DNA from: Myroides odoratimimus
GTDB lineage: Bacteria; Bacteroidota; Bacteroidia; Flavobacteriales; Flavobacteriaceae
DNA length: 64,000 bases
Direction: 5' to 3'
Assembly: GCF_030326305.1 (NCBI RefSeq)
Contig: NZ_JACAKB010000017.1
Span: 1-64,000 of the forward strand
A program made the position numbers and the translations under genes. The notes below the pieces were generated by a model. It was not told the origin of the DNA and did not search any database. It worked only from the letters and a program-made list of their open reading frames with translations. Shown here in pieces: positions 35,194 through 43,546 of this stretch (its first letter is position 1; each line of letters begins with the position of its first letter).

Positions 35194-36216
35194 ATGAAAA
35201 CAACAACAAAAATAACTGTACTATTACTTCTACTGTGCTTAATCTCCTGTAATAAGGATGAGTATGAAGATATTGTGATTGACAATCCAGAGATAGAGTT
35301 AGGAATTCCTACTAGTTTTCCAGAGTGGAACTCCGCTGCTTTAAAAAATAAACCTACAAAATATGGAGTTGAATTAGGAGAAAAACTGTTTACAGATCCA
35401 AGGTTGAGCAAGGATAATACGATTTCCTGTTCTAGCTGTCATATACAAGAATCAGCTTATGCAGATCATCACGCCCAAGCGATAGGTATAGAAGGAAGGG
35501 TAGGGCTTCGCAATGCACCTCCTATCCAGAACTTACTCTTTATGAAGTATTACAATTGGGATGGTAGTAAACTTCAATTAGAGAATCAACCTATAGTACC
35601 TATTATTACACATGAAGAGATGAACTCTTCTATCGTAGAAGTACTAGATAAAATAGGAACCGATATAGAGTATAAAAAGCTGTTTAAAAAAGCTTATGGC
35701 GATGAGTCTATGACTCCAGAGAGAATATATAAGAGTATCGCTCAGTATGAGTATACGTTGATCTCTGCTGATAGTAAGTACGATCGTGTTCAGCTAGGAC
35801 AAGAGGAATTTACTAGTCAAGAGGCTTATGGATATAGGGTATTTACTCAGAAGTGCAGTAGCTGTCATAGTGGAGCGCTTTTTACAGATCAGAGTTTTAG
35901 AAATATTGGTTTTCCTATCAATCCCGATAGTAATGAAGCGGGGAGAGCTAGGGTAACAGGTGATTTAAAAGACTATATGAGTTTTAGGGTACCTTCTCTT
36001 CGAAACATTGAATATACTGCACCTTATGGAAGCTTTGGGCAGTTTAGCTCTTTAAAAGAGGTGTTGGATTACTTTGATAGAGGAGTATTAGATGCAGATA
36101 ACTTAGACCCTATTTTCAAAGAGGCAAACAACCGTATCGCACTTAGTGAAGAAGAGAAAGAAGCTTTAATTGCTTTTATGTCTACTTTAAGTGATTCTAA
36201 GTTTATCGGTAAATAA
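35194..36216 (+). CDS. mbnH: Di-heme cytochrome c peroxidase of the MauG/MbnH family
   Basis: A 340-residue lipoprotein or exported protein (LCLISC lipobox, Cys19); ATG 35194 is preferred over TTG 35182. Two heme c motifs are visible: CSSCH at 79-83 and CSSCH at 221-225, both in the usual bacterial cytochrome c peroxidase places (LSKDNTISCSSCHIQESAYAD and GYRVFTQKCSSCHSGALFTD). The MauG/MbnH branch carries out oxidations of tryptophan in a partner protein using peroxide. Because it follows the WxW-containing MbnP gene, kynurenine formation in MbnP is the likely job. A plain peroxide-removing peroxidase is the alternative. Confidence 0.85.
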   Translation: MKTTTKITVLLLLLCLISCNKDEYEDIVIDNPEIELGIPTSFPEWNSAALKNKPTKYGVELGEKLFTDPRLSKDNTISCSSCHIQESAYADHHAQAIGIEGRVGLRNAPPIQNLLFMKYYNWDGSKLQLENQPIVPIITHEEMNSSIVEVLDKIGTDIEYKKLFKKAYGDESMTPERIYKSIAQYEYTLISADSKYDRVQLGQEEFTSQEAYGYRVFTQKCSSCHSGALFTDQSFRNIGFPINPDSNEAGRARVTGDLKDYMSFRVPSLRNIEYTAPYGSFGQFSSLKEVLDYFDRGVLDADNLDPIFKEANNRIALSEEEKEALIAFMSTLSDSKFIGK

Positions 36217-36385
36217 TCTGTTAGTTATTGATATATAGCTTTTTATTAGTTGTTATATAAAGTGTTTGTCTATTATTGTTTAGTGGTGGGAATATTTTTT
36301 ATAGATAGTTATTTTAATTGAATACTTAAAAAAGAGTGTAACAAATTATTATATCGAACTACTTATTAGTTAGATAAGATATTAA

Positions 36386-36646
36386 ATGCCAAAAAAGATG
36401 AATAAGACAAATTACACAAATTATAGTATTGAAGAATTAAAACAAAAAGAAAAACAGTCAAAAGTATTAGCTGGTTTATTGGTAGGGATGCTTCTTGTTC
36501 TCTTGGTGTTCTTGGGATATAGAGCTTTGACAAAAGGCTTTAATGCTTTAATAGCTGTTCCTTTTGCACTTTTGCCAACTGTGATAAACTTATACACTAC
36601 TGCTAAAAATATTAGAAAAGAGATAGAATCTAGACAAGAGAAATAA
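36386..36646 (+). CDS. Small membrane protein with two helices
   Basis: An 86-residue protein (ATG 36386, or 36398 giving MNKTNYTNYSIEELKQKEKQ). A charged amphipathic N-terminus (about 1-28) is followed by two hydrophobic segments (about 29-48 and 56-70) and a charged tail. No family is named. It is 11 bases from the convergent HxlR gene and has no operon partner. Confidence 0.6.
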   Translation: MPKKMNKTNYTNYSIEELKQKEKQSKVLAGLLVGMLLVLLVFLGYRALTKGFNALIAVPFALLPTVINLYTTAKNIRKEIESRQEK

Positions 36647-36656
36647 CTTGCTATGT

Positions 36657-37025
36657 TTATTTAGTTTCTTCTTCAAGGTTTTTATGCTCAGCTCCCCATT
36701 TGCCTAGTGCTTTAATGATGGGAGCTAGTTTTAGACCTATAGGTGTAAGTTCGTATTCTACGCGTGGGGGTACTTCTGGATAAATAGTGCGGATAATAAC
36801 CTTATTCTCTTCTAATTTGCGTAGTTGAAGAGTAAGCACTCTTTCTGTAATATTTGGTAATACTTTTTTAATCTCTCCAAAACGCATCTTCCCTTCAAGT
36901 AAATAACAACAAATAGCCATCGTCCATTGCCCTCCAATTATACTTGTGGCATATACCTCATTACATTCATTTTCAAGGGCTTTTTTGTTTTCGAAGTGAG
37001 TAGAAGTCTCCTTAATTTTGGTCAT
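36657..37025 (-). CDS. HxlR family winged-helix regulator
   Basis: A 122-residue regulator; I start at ATG 37025 because the longer frame adds 15 unlikely residues. Family features are IIGGQWTMAICCYLLEGKMRFGEIKKVLPNITERVLTLQLRKLEENKVIIRTIYPEVPPRVEYELTPIGLKL, in the usual order of helix-turn-helix and wing. CC at 43-44 and another Cys near residue 19 leave room for thiol sensing, as in HypR/YodB members; that is inference. It is divergent from an NAD(P)H oxidoreductase-phzF pair, the usual type of target. Confidence 0.88.
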   Translation of the reverse strand: MTKIKETSTHFENKKALENECNEVYATSIIGGQWTMAICCYLLEGKMRFGEIKKVLPNITERVLTLQLRKLEENKVIIRTIYPEVPPRVEYELTPIGLKLAPIIKALGKWGAEHKNLEEETK

Positions 37026-37124
37026 ACTTACTTTTTTGATAGTATCTAACAATTGGGCGCTAAGGTACAAAAAGCTGTTTGAACTCCCTATTTTTGCGGT
37101 AGTAATAACGATTAATGCTAAGAA

Positions 37125-37658
37125 ATGATGCGTACATTAGTGATCTTAATCCATCCTAATTTTGGAGAATCTATTGTAAATAAGTTATGGTTAAAGGAGT
37201 TAGAACAATCTCCTGAACGATACTTTATTCATAATTTACACAGTGAATATCCTGACGGAATACTTGATATTCAAAAAGAACAGGAATTGATAGAATCCTA
37301 TGACCATATTGTATTTCAATTTCCCTTTTACTGGTTTAATTGTCCTCCTTTGTTTAAAACGTGGTTAGATGAGGTACTGACTTATGGCTGGGCTTATGGT
37401 AGCCAGAGTGGGTATAAGATGAGTAATAAGAAAATAGGATTAGCCATATCAGCAGGAATTGATGAGCAGGAATATAGCACAGAGGGAAAGTATAAATATA
37501 CTCTAGAACAACTGTTAGCTCCTTTTGAAGTAACCTTTAATTACATTAAGGCTGACTATCAAGGATTCTATGCATACTATGGTATAGAGCAGGATAGCTC
37601 AGTAGAAACCATCAAAAACAGTGTAATTCCTTACATACAATTTATAGAAACAATATAA
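37125..37658 (+). CDS. NAD(P)H-dependent oxidoreductase, flavodoxin fold (KefF/MdaB-like)
   Basis: A 177-residue cytoplasmic flavoprotein candidate (ATG 37125 or 37128). LVILIHPNFGESIVNKLW at the start and HIVFQFPFYWFNCPPLFKTWLDEVLTYGWAYG (about 64-95) are the FMN-binding and substrate-side signatures of the NQO1/KefF-like quinone reductases. It is divergent from an HxlR regulator and is followed 18 bases later by phzF-like gene, so a stress- or quinone-induced unit is likely. TATTTTTG at 37089-37096 may be its -7 element, although no -33 match was found. Confidence 0.85.
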   Translation: MMRTLVILIHPNFGESIVNKLWLKELEQSPERYFIHNLHSEYPDGILDIQKEQELIESYDHIVFQFPFYWFNCPPLFKTWLDEVLTYGWAYGSQSGYKMSNKKIGLAISAGIDEQEYSTEGKYKYTLEQLLAPFEVTFNYIKADYQGFYAYYGIEQDSSVETIKNSVIPYIQFIETI

Positions 37659-37676
37659 TATTTTAAAAAGTAGATA

Positions 37677-38465
37677 ATGACATTAGAATTATATCAAATA
37701 GATGCCTTTACAGAACATATTTTTCATGGAAACCCAGCTTGTGTTGTACCCTTAAAAAGTTGGTTACCTGACGAGGTATTATTTAAAATAACAAGAGAGA
37801 ATGCGGTTGCAGAGACAGCATTCTTTATAGATAATGGAGATAGTATTCATTTGAGGTGGTTTACTCCTGAGATAGAAATGGACTTATGTGGTCATGCTAC
37901 ATTGGCTACAGCACACTGTCTATCTAGTATATTAAACTATCCAAAGGATAGAATTGTATTTGACACCAAAAGTGGTGAGCTAATTGTAGAGGTTAAGGAT
38001 GGGATGTACTATATGGATTTTCCTTCAAGAATGCCAGAGGCTTCAGCATTACCTGATGTTATCGCTAAATCACTTAATATACAGCCTAAAGAAGTTTTCA
38101 AATCTAGAGATTATATCTTAGTCTATGATTCAGAGGAAGATGTAAAGAATATTAAAGTGAATCAATCTGTTTTAGATTTAATCAACTTAGATCCTGGAGG
38201 AGTGGTAGTAACATCAACAGGAGTAGAGAGTGATTTTGTTTCTAGATATTTCACACCTCAGTCTACTATTCTTGAGGATCCTGTAACTGGATCAGCACAT
38301 TGTTCTCTTATACCATTCTGGTCATCACGATTAGGAAAGCATACACTTTTTGCAAAGCAAATATCAGAAAGAGGAGGTGAGCTATACTGTGAGAATAAAG
38401 CCGAAAGGGTAATCGTAGCTGGTAAAGCGAGAACGTATTCTAAGGGACAGTTTTGGATAGAATAA
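37677..38465 (+). CDS. PhzF family isomerase-like protein
   Basis: A 262-residue protein of the diaminopimelate-epimerase fold. The start ELYQIDAFTEHIFHGNPACVVPL, the catalytic Glu in ENAVAETAFF (about residue 45), WFTPEIEMDLCGHATLATAH (about 62-81) and EDPVTGSAHCSLIPFW (about 200-215) are PhzF family blocks. The family includes trans-2,3-dihydro-3-hydroxyanthranilate isomerase and many proteins of unknown substrate; no phenazine genes are present here. It is the second gene of the HxlR-linked operon. Confidence 0.88.
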   Translation: MTLELYQIDAFTEHIFHGNPACVVPLKSWLPDEVLFKITRENAVAETAFFIDNGDSIHLRWFTPEIEMDLCGHATLATAHCLSSILNYPKDRIVFDTKSGELIVEVKDGMYYMDFPSRMPEASALPDVIAKSLNIQPKEVFKSRDYILVYDSEEDVKNIKVNQSVLDLINLDPGGVVVTSTGVESDFVSRYFTPQSTILEDPVTGSAHCSLIPFWSSRLGKHTLFAKQISERGGELYCENKAERVIVAGKARTYSKGQFWIE

Positions 38466-38474
38466 AGTAATGAT

Positions 38475-38519
38475 AATACAAAAGAGGATAGGTATATATT
38501 TATCTTCTTTTGTATTTTA
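38475..38519 (+). terminator. Intrinsic terminator after the phzF gene
   Basis: AATACAAAAGAGGATA pairs with TATCTTCTTTTGTATT with one mismatch or bulge, ending in a short T run. Confidence 0.7.
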
Positions 38520-38690
38520 GGAGGGAGCCTATTGATTACTTACATTGTATTTCTTAGTGACAGAAGGAGATTAACTCTAAGTTATTATCAAGGCAATAAA
38601 ATCAATATTAAATATTTAGGAGGTAATTAGAAGTTTTTTTATATGTTTACTAGTCTAGTAACAAACACTTAAAAAAACTAAATATTTATC

Positions 38691-39509
38691 ATGAAAAAAC
38701 TTTGTCTTATTTTAACCTTAGCATTGGTAGGTAACACTTTTGCACAAGAATCTAATGATTCTATTGCTGTCAGTAGATTCTTTTATAGCACAAAAATCTT
38801 AAAGGATCCTCAAAAAACAGATCAGATAACGGAAGGGGTAGCTATTCTAGATATCAATCAAAGTAACTCTCGCTTTACTGATTATGGTAGTCTACAACGA
38901 ACTGAGTTTATGGCAACCTCGAAGACAGATAAATCATTGTCTAGAATGGATATAATGAATAAACTAAGGCAGTTTAAATCTGGTTTTGCTTGGTCTGTAT
39001 ATAGTAATGCTGATGAAAATAAGTTTTATCTTGAACAAAGTAGACAAAAGTATTATTATAAAGAGGATAAAAATAGTATCAAATGGACAATTGCTCCTGA
39101 GGTAACTCAATGGGAAGGATATAATGTACAAGAGGCAACAACAAGCTATGGTGGACGTGTGTGGTATGCTTTATTTACAACAGATATTCCTGCATTAAAT
39201 GGCCCTTATAAGTTTAATAATCTACCTGGTTTTGTAGTTAAGGCATGGGATACGGCAGGAGAGTACGCTTTTGAGTTTACTAATAGCCAAAATATAAAAT
39301 TAGCTAAGGATGCTTTAGACGGATTAGCTAATTATGAAGAGGTGTCTAGAAAACAAGCTAAGAAAGCAGATAAGGTTTTTTATAATAAAACAGCTGTAGA
39401 TTTACTGATAGAGTTAAATCCAGCAAATGCAAAAAATATAGATCAATATCCTGCGAGGATGAAACAGAAACTGATCTTAAGTAGTAATCCTATAGAAAAA
39501 GATTTTTAA
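38691..39509 (+). CDS. GLPGLI family secreted protein, second copy
   Basis: A 272-residue protein with a signal peptide (MKKLCLILTLALVGNTFAQ). GPYKFNNLPGFVVKAWDTAGEYAFEF near residues 180-205 is the family signature. It aligns along its length with the protein at 2268-3056: both have SRFxDY, EATxxYGGRxW and the C-terminal NPIEKDF or NPIERDY. The function of the family is unknown. It is a single-gene unit with 225 upstream bases. Confidence 0.87.
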   Translation: MKKLCLILTLALVGNTFAQESNDSIAVSRFFYSTKILKDPQKTDQITEGVAILDINQSNSRFTDYGSLQRTEFMATSKTDKSLSRMDIMNKLRQFKSGFAWSVYSNADENKFYLEQSRQKYYYKEDKNSIKWTIAPEVTQWEGYNVQEATTSYGGRVWYALFTTDIPALNGPYKFNNLPGFVVKAWDTAGEYAFEFTNSQNIKLAKDALDGLANYEEVSRKQAKKADKVFYNKTAVDLLIELNPANAKNIDQYPARMKQKLILSSNPIEKDF

Positions 39510-39541
39510 TTAAATCATATTTATTATTGATAGGAGTATGA

Positions 39542-39549
39542 TAACTTTG
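39542..39549 (+). promoter_or_regulatory. -7 element for the small basic protein
   Basis: TAACTTTG matches TAnnTTTG fully and lies 30 bases before the ATG at 39579. The -33 position has TTA at 39521-39523. Confidence 0.45.
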
Positions 39550-39578
39550 CACTAGAGTATATAGTAATACAGATAATA

Positions 39579-39716
39579 ATGGGAAGAAATACACCTGCCA
39601 ATAGAAAGGCTGTCAAGGATAAAATAGATAAAAAGAAGAAGAAAGAACAGGAAGCAGCTGTTAAACGCAAAGCACTTCTAAAAGAAATAGTGAACCAAAT
39701 GGCTAATAAGAAGTAG
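39579..39716 (+). CDS. 45-residue lysine-rich protein
   Basis: ATG 39579 to TAG 39716 encodes MGRNTPANRKAVKDKIDKK and 26 more residues, over a third Lys or Arg, predicted as one long helix. No family is known to me. A -7 promoter element lies 30 bases upstream and a strong terminator 20 bases downstream, so the unit is complete. It may bind nucleic acid or ribosome by charge. Confidence 0.6.
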   Translation: MGRNTPANRKAVKDKIDKKKKKEQEAAVKRKALLKEIVNQMANKK

Positions 39717-39735
39717 TTATTTGGACATAAAATAT

Positions 39736-39779
39736 AAAGCCTATATCAAAGGAATTACTATTGATATAGGCTTTTTTAT
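39736..39779 (+). terminator. Intrinsic terminator after the 45-residue protein
   Basis: AAGCCTATATCAA pairs with TTGATATAGGCTT, followed by six T. Confidence 0.85.
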
Positions 39780-39845
39780 ACTTACTAGCTATAATCTTTA
39801 TATGAATAGATTATCTTAGATAAAGTATTAATAAATTCAAAAAGG

Positions 39846-40610
39846 ATGAAACAACTTTTAGTGTTATTTATGGTGTTTTTTGGTATAGAGGCTACTTATG
39901 CGAAATGTGGATCATTTGGCTTAAGTGCTTTCCCTAATGGATCGACCATTAATCAGAACTCTATCTTTATGATAGAGGGCTATGCTGACAGTCAATCAAT
40001 CATTAAAGCGCTTAATAAGGAATATCCCATATATCTTAAAAGTGGTGATAAGATAGTGCCATTAATTGTGACAGAGACTTACGTAGGCAGTTTTAATTTG
40101 ACACAAGCTATCTTAAAGCCTAAGAACGAGTTAGAGGCAGGCCTTGAATATACCTTAGTAATTAATAATCTACCTCAACATGACAAATTAGAAAGACGTA
40201 ATACAAAGTCGGGTAAATATGAAGCCATAACGTATAAGGTATTGCCTACTGTTGATACTAATAAACCTGTGGTTGCTTCTAAGCCTAAGATAGAAAAGAA
40301 AGAAAACATTATGTATGGATGTGGTCCTTCTTCTAATGTGATATTTTCTAATCCTACCAAAGATGATTCAGAGTTCTTAGTAAAGACTACAATGAAGAAT
40401 GTAAAGACAAAAGAAGAAACTACTTATTATTTAGTTGCCTATAAAGATACTATTAGTGTAGGGCATGATATGTGTTCAGGGGCTTTTAGTTTTAAAAGAG
40501 ATAATGATTATGAAATAGAGTTTTCCTTCATGGATAGTTCTGGTAATATAACAGAATGGGAAGGAAAGCGAATTAAGTTTAGTCCTCCTACGTTTAAGGG
40601 AATATTTTAA
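39846..40610 (+). CDS. Hypothetical secreted protein with Ig-like fold pattern
   Basis: A 254-residue protein with a signal peptide (MKQLLVLFMVFFGIEATYA). The first half (about 25-130) reads like a bacterial Ig-like domain (FPNGSTINQNSIFMIEGYA, LEAGLEYTLVINNLP). The second half (about 155-254) has two Cys (YGCGPSSN and HDMCSGAF) that could pair. No family is recognised. Confidence 0.68.
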   Translation: MKQLLVLFMVFFGIEATYAKCGSFGLSAFPNGSTINQNSIFMIEGYADSQSIIKALNKEYPIYLKSGDKIVPLIVTETYVGSFNLTQAILKPKNELEAGLEYTLVINNLPQHDKLERRNTKSGKYEAITYKVLPTVDTNKPVVASKPKIEKKENIMYGCGPSSNVIFSNPTKDDSEFLVKTTMKNVKTKEETTYYLVAYKDTISVGHDMCSGAFSFKRDNDYEIEFSFMDSSGNITEWEGKRIKFSPPTFKGIF

Positions 40611-40655
40611 TGTATTAGAAATAGGTAATTACATATTATGTTCTGTTAGGACACA

Positions 40656-40735
40656 TAGGTAGGGGTGTAAAACATTACGCCCATGTAAAATATATGTCAA
40701 TAACATAATACCAACATCCTATCGCCCCTACGATG
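40656..40735. repeat. REP-like repeat, third locus
   Basis: GGGTGTAA (40663-40670) pairs with TTACGCCC (40675-40682), and ATCGCCCCTACGATG (40721-40735) can pair with TAGGTAGGGGTG near 40656. The core TAGGGGxG...TACGCC...TATA resembles the 5451-5475 part of copy B. The rest of the 40611-40895 gap holds no gene. Confidence 0.5.
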
Positions 40736-40895
40736 ACGCATACTGGATGTTTACGATGCACCACATGATACAAATATATAATATGATTTTAATACGATAT
40801 TCAGATAGAACCACCTACAGCCTGTGCATTAAGACATGCCCCAATAAGGTAAATACTTTGGAGCATGTTTAAAGGAGAGCACTATTGATATAGTC

Positions 40896-41894
40896 TTATT
40901 TTACTCGAATTAGTTCGACTCTTCTGTTCTTAGCCTTATTACTGTCAGAGTCATTAGCAACTAATGGATTCTCTGCACCTAAGCCTTTCGTTGATAGTTT
41001 TTCTTTAGCGATGCCTTGTTTTATTAGAGCATTCATCACTGTATTAGCTCTATCGGTAGATAGTTTTTTGTTGTGAGATGCTTCGCCTGTATTATCTGTA
41101 TGTCCTTCAATCGAAATCTTTAAAGAAGGATCTTTCTTTAAGGCAACAGCTATTTCATCCACTACTTTTTCTCCATCTTGAGTAAGTGTAGATTTATCGA
41201 TATCAAAGTTGATATATAAGATAGATTTACCTTTCTCTGTTAGATCTTTTACTATTTCGTCTGCTGTAATTTTAGTAATTGTCTGTTGTAGAGCTTCTTC
41301 TTGTAAGATATTAAGCTTACCACCTGCATTATTAGCAGTGTATTGGATATAAACGTTTCCTTGATTATGTGTACGGATAATATAAAGTTTAATTAATTCT
41401 CCAGTATATCCGATATCTCCTTCATCTCCTTTATTAGGATCTTGTTTATTATAACGTTCATATTCTTCCCCTGTGATTTCTCCTTCAAAAACTTTTACTG
41501 CTCCTATAGAATTTAAATAATCCTCTAAGCTTTTTTCAAAGTAGCGTTGAGAAAACTCTTCTCCTGTTACAGCAGTTACATTAGTTTTATACAGTTTTCC
41601 TTCAATAGGAGTCATTACTCCATCAATAGGGAAGTAACATATATCAAAGTTTTTCTGAAATGGTTTGTTCATTTCTTTTAACCCTTTAGGCAAGGTAAAG
41701 AATGGGAAAGTACCTATATCCGCTTTGCTATAAGCTATATCTTCAATATTAAATCCAGCTATAGGTCTGTCTATTTCTTCAACATTTGTTGATGTTTGTT
41801 GAGTTGTTATTTCGGGTTTATTTTCTTCTTTGTTCTTTTGGTTACAAGACATTACGATTAATGCCATTGCTAATAAAAGTGTGGTTTTTTTCAT
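40896..41894 (-). CDS. OmpA family outer-membrane lipoprotein
   Basis: A 332-residue lipoprotein (lipobox ALIVMSC, Cys17). After a 200-residue N-terminal part of unknown fold comes the OmpA peptidoglycan-binding domain: ILYINFDIDKSTLTQDGEKVVDEIA, ISIEGHTDNTGEASHNKKLSTDRANTVMNAL and KNRRVELIRVK. Asp and Arg in HTDNxG...LSTDRA bind diaminopimelate. It links the outer membrane with the cell wall. Transcribed alone on the minus strand, divergent from the lipocalin gene. Confidence 0.92.
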   Translation of the reverse strand: MKKTTLLLAMALIVMSCNQKNKEENKPEITTQQTSTNVEEIDRPIAGFNIEDIAYSKADIGTFPFFTLPKGLKEMNKPFQKNFDICYFPIDGVMTPIEGKLYKTNVTAVTGEEFSQRYFEKSLEDYLNSIGAVKVFEGEITGEEYERYNKQDPNKGDEGDIGYTGELIKLYIIRTHNQGNVYIQYTANNAGGKLNILQEEALQQTITKITADEIVKDLTEKGKSILYINFDIDKSTLTQDGEKVVDEIAVALKKDPSLKISIEGHTDNTGEASHNKKLSTDRANTVMNALIKQGIAKEKLSTKGLGAENPLVANDSDSNKAKNRRVELIRVK

Positions 41895-42059
41895 GTTTTG
41901 TGTTTTTTGATTTGTTTTTTGTTATTTAATGACAATCCAAAAATCGGTAAAAAAATGATAGATAGTATATTAAATTTTAAAAAGGGATGAATGCTTACTA
42001 TTCTAAACTACTTTTTATTAAATAATAAGTATTGTTTAAAATAATTCTAAATAAAACAG

Positions 42060-42088
42060 TTGTATTAAAAGTAGTTTTTTTATTTTTG
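42060..42088 (+). promoter_or_regulatory. Lipocalin gene promoter
   Basis: TTG (42060-42062), an 18-base spacer and TATTTTTG (42081-42088) match the Bacteroidota consensus fully; the ATG follows 23 bases later. Confidence 0.7.
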
Positions 42089-42111
42089 ATAAAACTCAAA
42101 ATGTACTAATT

Positions 42112-42666
42112 ATGAATTACTTTATTCGTTTCAGTTTATTATTCTTTTGTTTAACGTTCTTAATGTCATGTAATAATAGTGATGTTCCCGAGAAAGCTAC
42201 GCCAATTACTAATTTTGATGTTGACCGTTATTTGGGAACATGGTATGAGGTAGCGCGTTTTGACTTTCGCTTTGAAAAAGATCTGAATAATACTTCAGCT
42301 CAGTACAGCCTAGATAAAGACGGTAATGTAGAGGTTCTTAATAGTGGATACAACTATGTAGAGAAGGAGTGGTCTGTAGCAAAAGGAGTAGCAAAGTTTA
42401 GGAATGATAAAGGAACAGCAGCTTTAAAAGTTAGTTTCTTTGGTCCTTTTTATTCTGGTTATAATGTCATTGCTTTAGATGAAGATTATAGATATGCTTT
42501 AATAGCTGGAAAAAATCTTGATTATTTATGGATTCTATCTAGAGAAAAAACTTTGCCTGAAGATGTAAAAGTAAAGTATTTAGAAATTGCTAAAGAAGTT
42601 GGATATGATACTAGCAAACTTATATGGGTAGAACATGATAAGGATAATAATCCGTATTTAAAATAA
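42112..42666 (+). CDS. blc: Bacterial lipocalin (Blc-like lipoprotein)
   Basis: A 184-residue lipoprotein (lipobox LTFLMSC, Cys20). FDVDRYLGTWYEVARFDFRFEKDL holds the lipocalin GxW motif (about residues 40-45), and YLWILSREKTLPEDV near 140-154 holds the third conserved region with Arg. The length matches Blc. It carries fatty acids or lysophospholipids at the outer membrane and is often linked to membrane stress. Confidence 0.92.
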   Translation: MNYFIRFSLLFFCLTFLMSCNNSDVPEKATPITNFDVDRYLGTWYEVARFDFRFEKDLNNTSAQYSLDKDGNVEVLNSGYNYVEKEWSVAKGVAKFRNDKGTAALKVSFFGPFYSGYNVIALDEDYRYALIAGKNLDYLWILSREKTLPEDVKVKYLEIAKEVGYDTSKLIWVEHDKDNNPYLK

Positions 42667-42967
42667 TAAGAAGAGTATTCTCTAAAGAGGCTTTATAGTA
42701 TATAGAGTTAGTTTAAGAATATGTAAGTTGCGTTTATTATTAACACAGTTGTGAGTATATAACCCTTATTTACTGTAGTATATGTTTTTTTATAAATGTA
42801 AATCGTTATATTACAGGTAGGATACAAATGATAATGTAATAAAAACGTTTAAATCCATGACTATATATAGTTATCACTTAGTGAAAGTATCTTTATGGAT
42901 GAGACTAAAATTGCTATTTAATTCACATAGATTAAAGAGATAAAAAAGTTTATTACACATAGAAGTA
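42667..42967. other. AT-rich gap
   Basis: About 300 bases with no supported frame, repeat or clear promoter. Confidence 0.4.
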
Positions 42968-43546
42968 ATGTCTAGTATGGTGTTAGGTTCTCCTATTTTT
43001 ACCCTATCCAGATTAAAACTTAGGCATGTAGTTATATTTGCCCAATGGGAAGATGAACGTGTATTAGATTATTTTTTAATCCATAATACGGTTGGTAGAA
43101 CACTTGCAAAAGGAGAGTATCTCAAGTTAAAATTAATCAAACAATGGGGAAATGTCTCAGGGTTTGTACCAGAGGAACTAGAGAGTACTAGTGAAAACCA
43201 ATCTGCTTCAGTTGTAGCAGTTACAGTGGCTAGAATGAAGTTCTTACAGATACCAAGGTTTATTAAATGGGGAAGACCAGTAGAGATGTTGGTACGGGAT
43301 CACCCAGGAGTACTATCTGCTACAGCATCTATTGGTTTTCCACATACAGTTTCCACTTTTTCTCTATGGAATACACAGAAAAATATGTTAGATATGGTCA
43401 AAGGACACGGTAAAATAGACAAACCTAACCGTCATATAGACGCAATGAAAGAAAGAGAGCGAAAGGACTTTCATTATGAGTTTACGACTCTTAGGTTTAG
43501 TGTTATTTCAGCACCTGAGAAGTGGGGTGGTAAGGTTAAAGAATAA
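42968..43546 (+). CDS. Spheroidene monooxygenase (CrtA)-like protein
   Basis: A 192-residue soluble protein. VARMKFLQIPRFIKWGRPVEMLVRDHPGVLSATASIGFPHTVSTFSLWNTQKNMLDMVKGHG (about 88-150) corresponds to the conserved block of CrtA-like proteins, whose dimeric alpha+beta barrel fold binds heme in the carotenoid enzyme. No carotenoid gene is close, so a carotenoid substrate cannot be assumed. The 3' end overlaps the convergent CPBP gene by 11 bases. Confidence 0.75.
   Translation: MSSMVLGSPIFTLSRLKLRHVVIFAQWEDERVLDYFLIHNTVGRTLAKGEYLKLKLIKQWGNVSGFVPEELESTSENQSASVVAVTVARMKFLQIPRFIKWGRPVEMLVRDHPGVLSATASIGFPHTVSTFSLWNTQKNMLDMVKGHGKIDKPNRHIDAMKERERKDFHYEFTTLRFSVISAPEKWGGKVKE

Noticed and set aside
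35055-35411. Minus-strand frame covering the mbnP-mbnH junction
   Set aside because: It is antisense to two well-supported coding regions and shows no family features.
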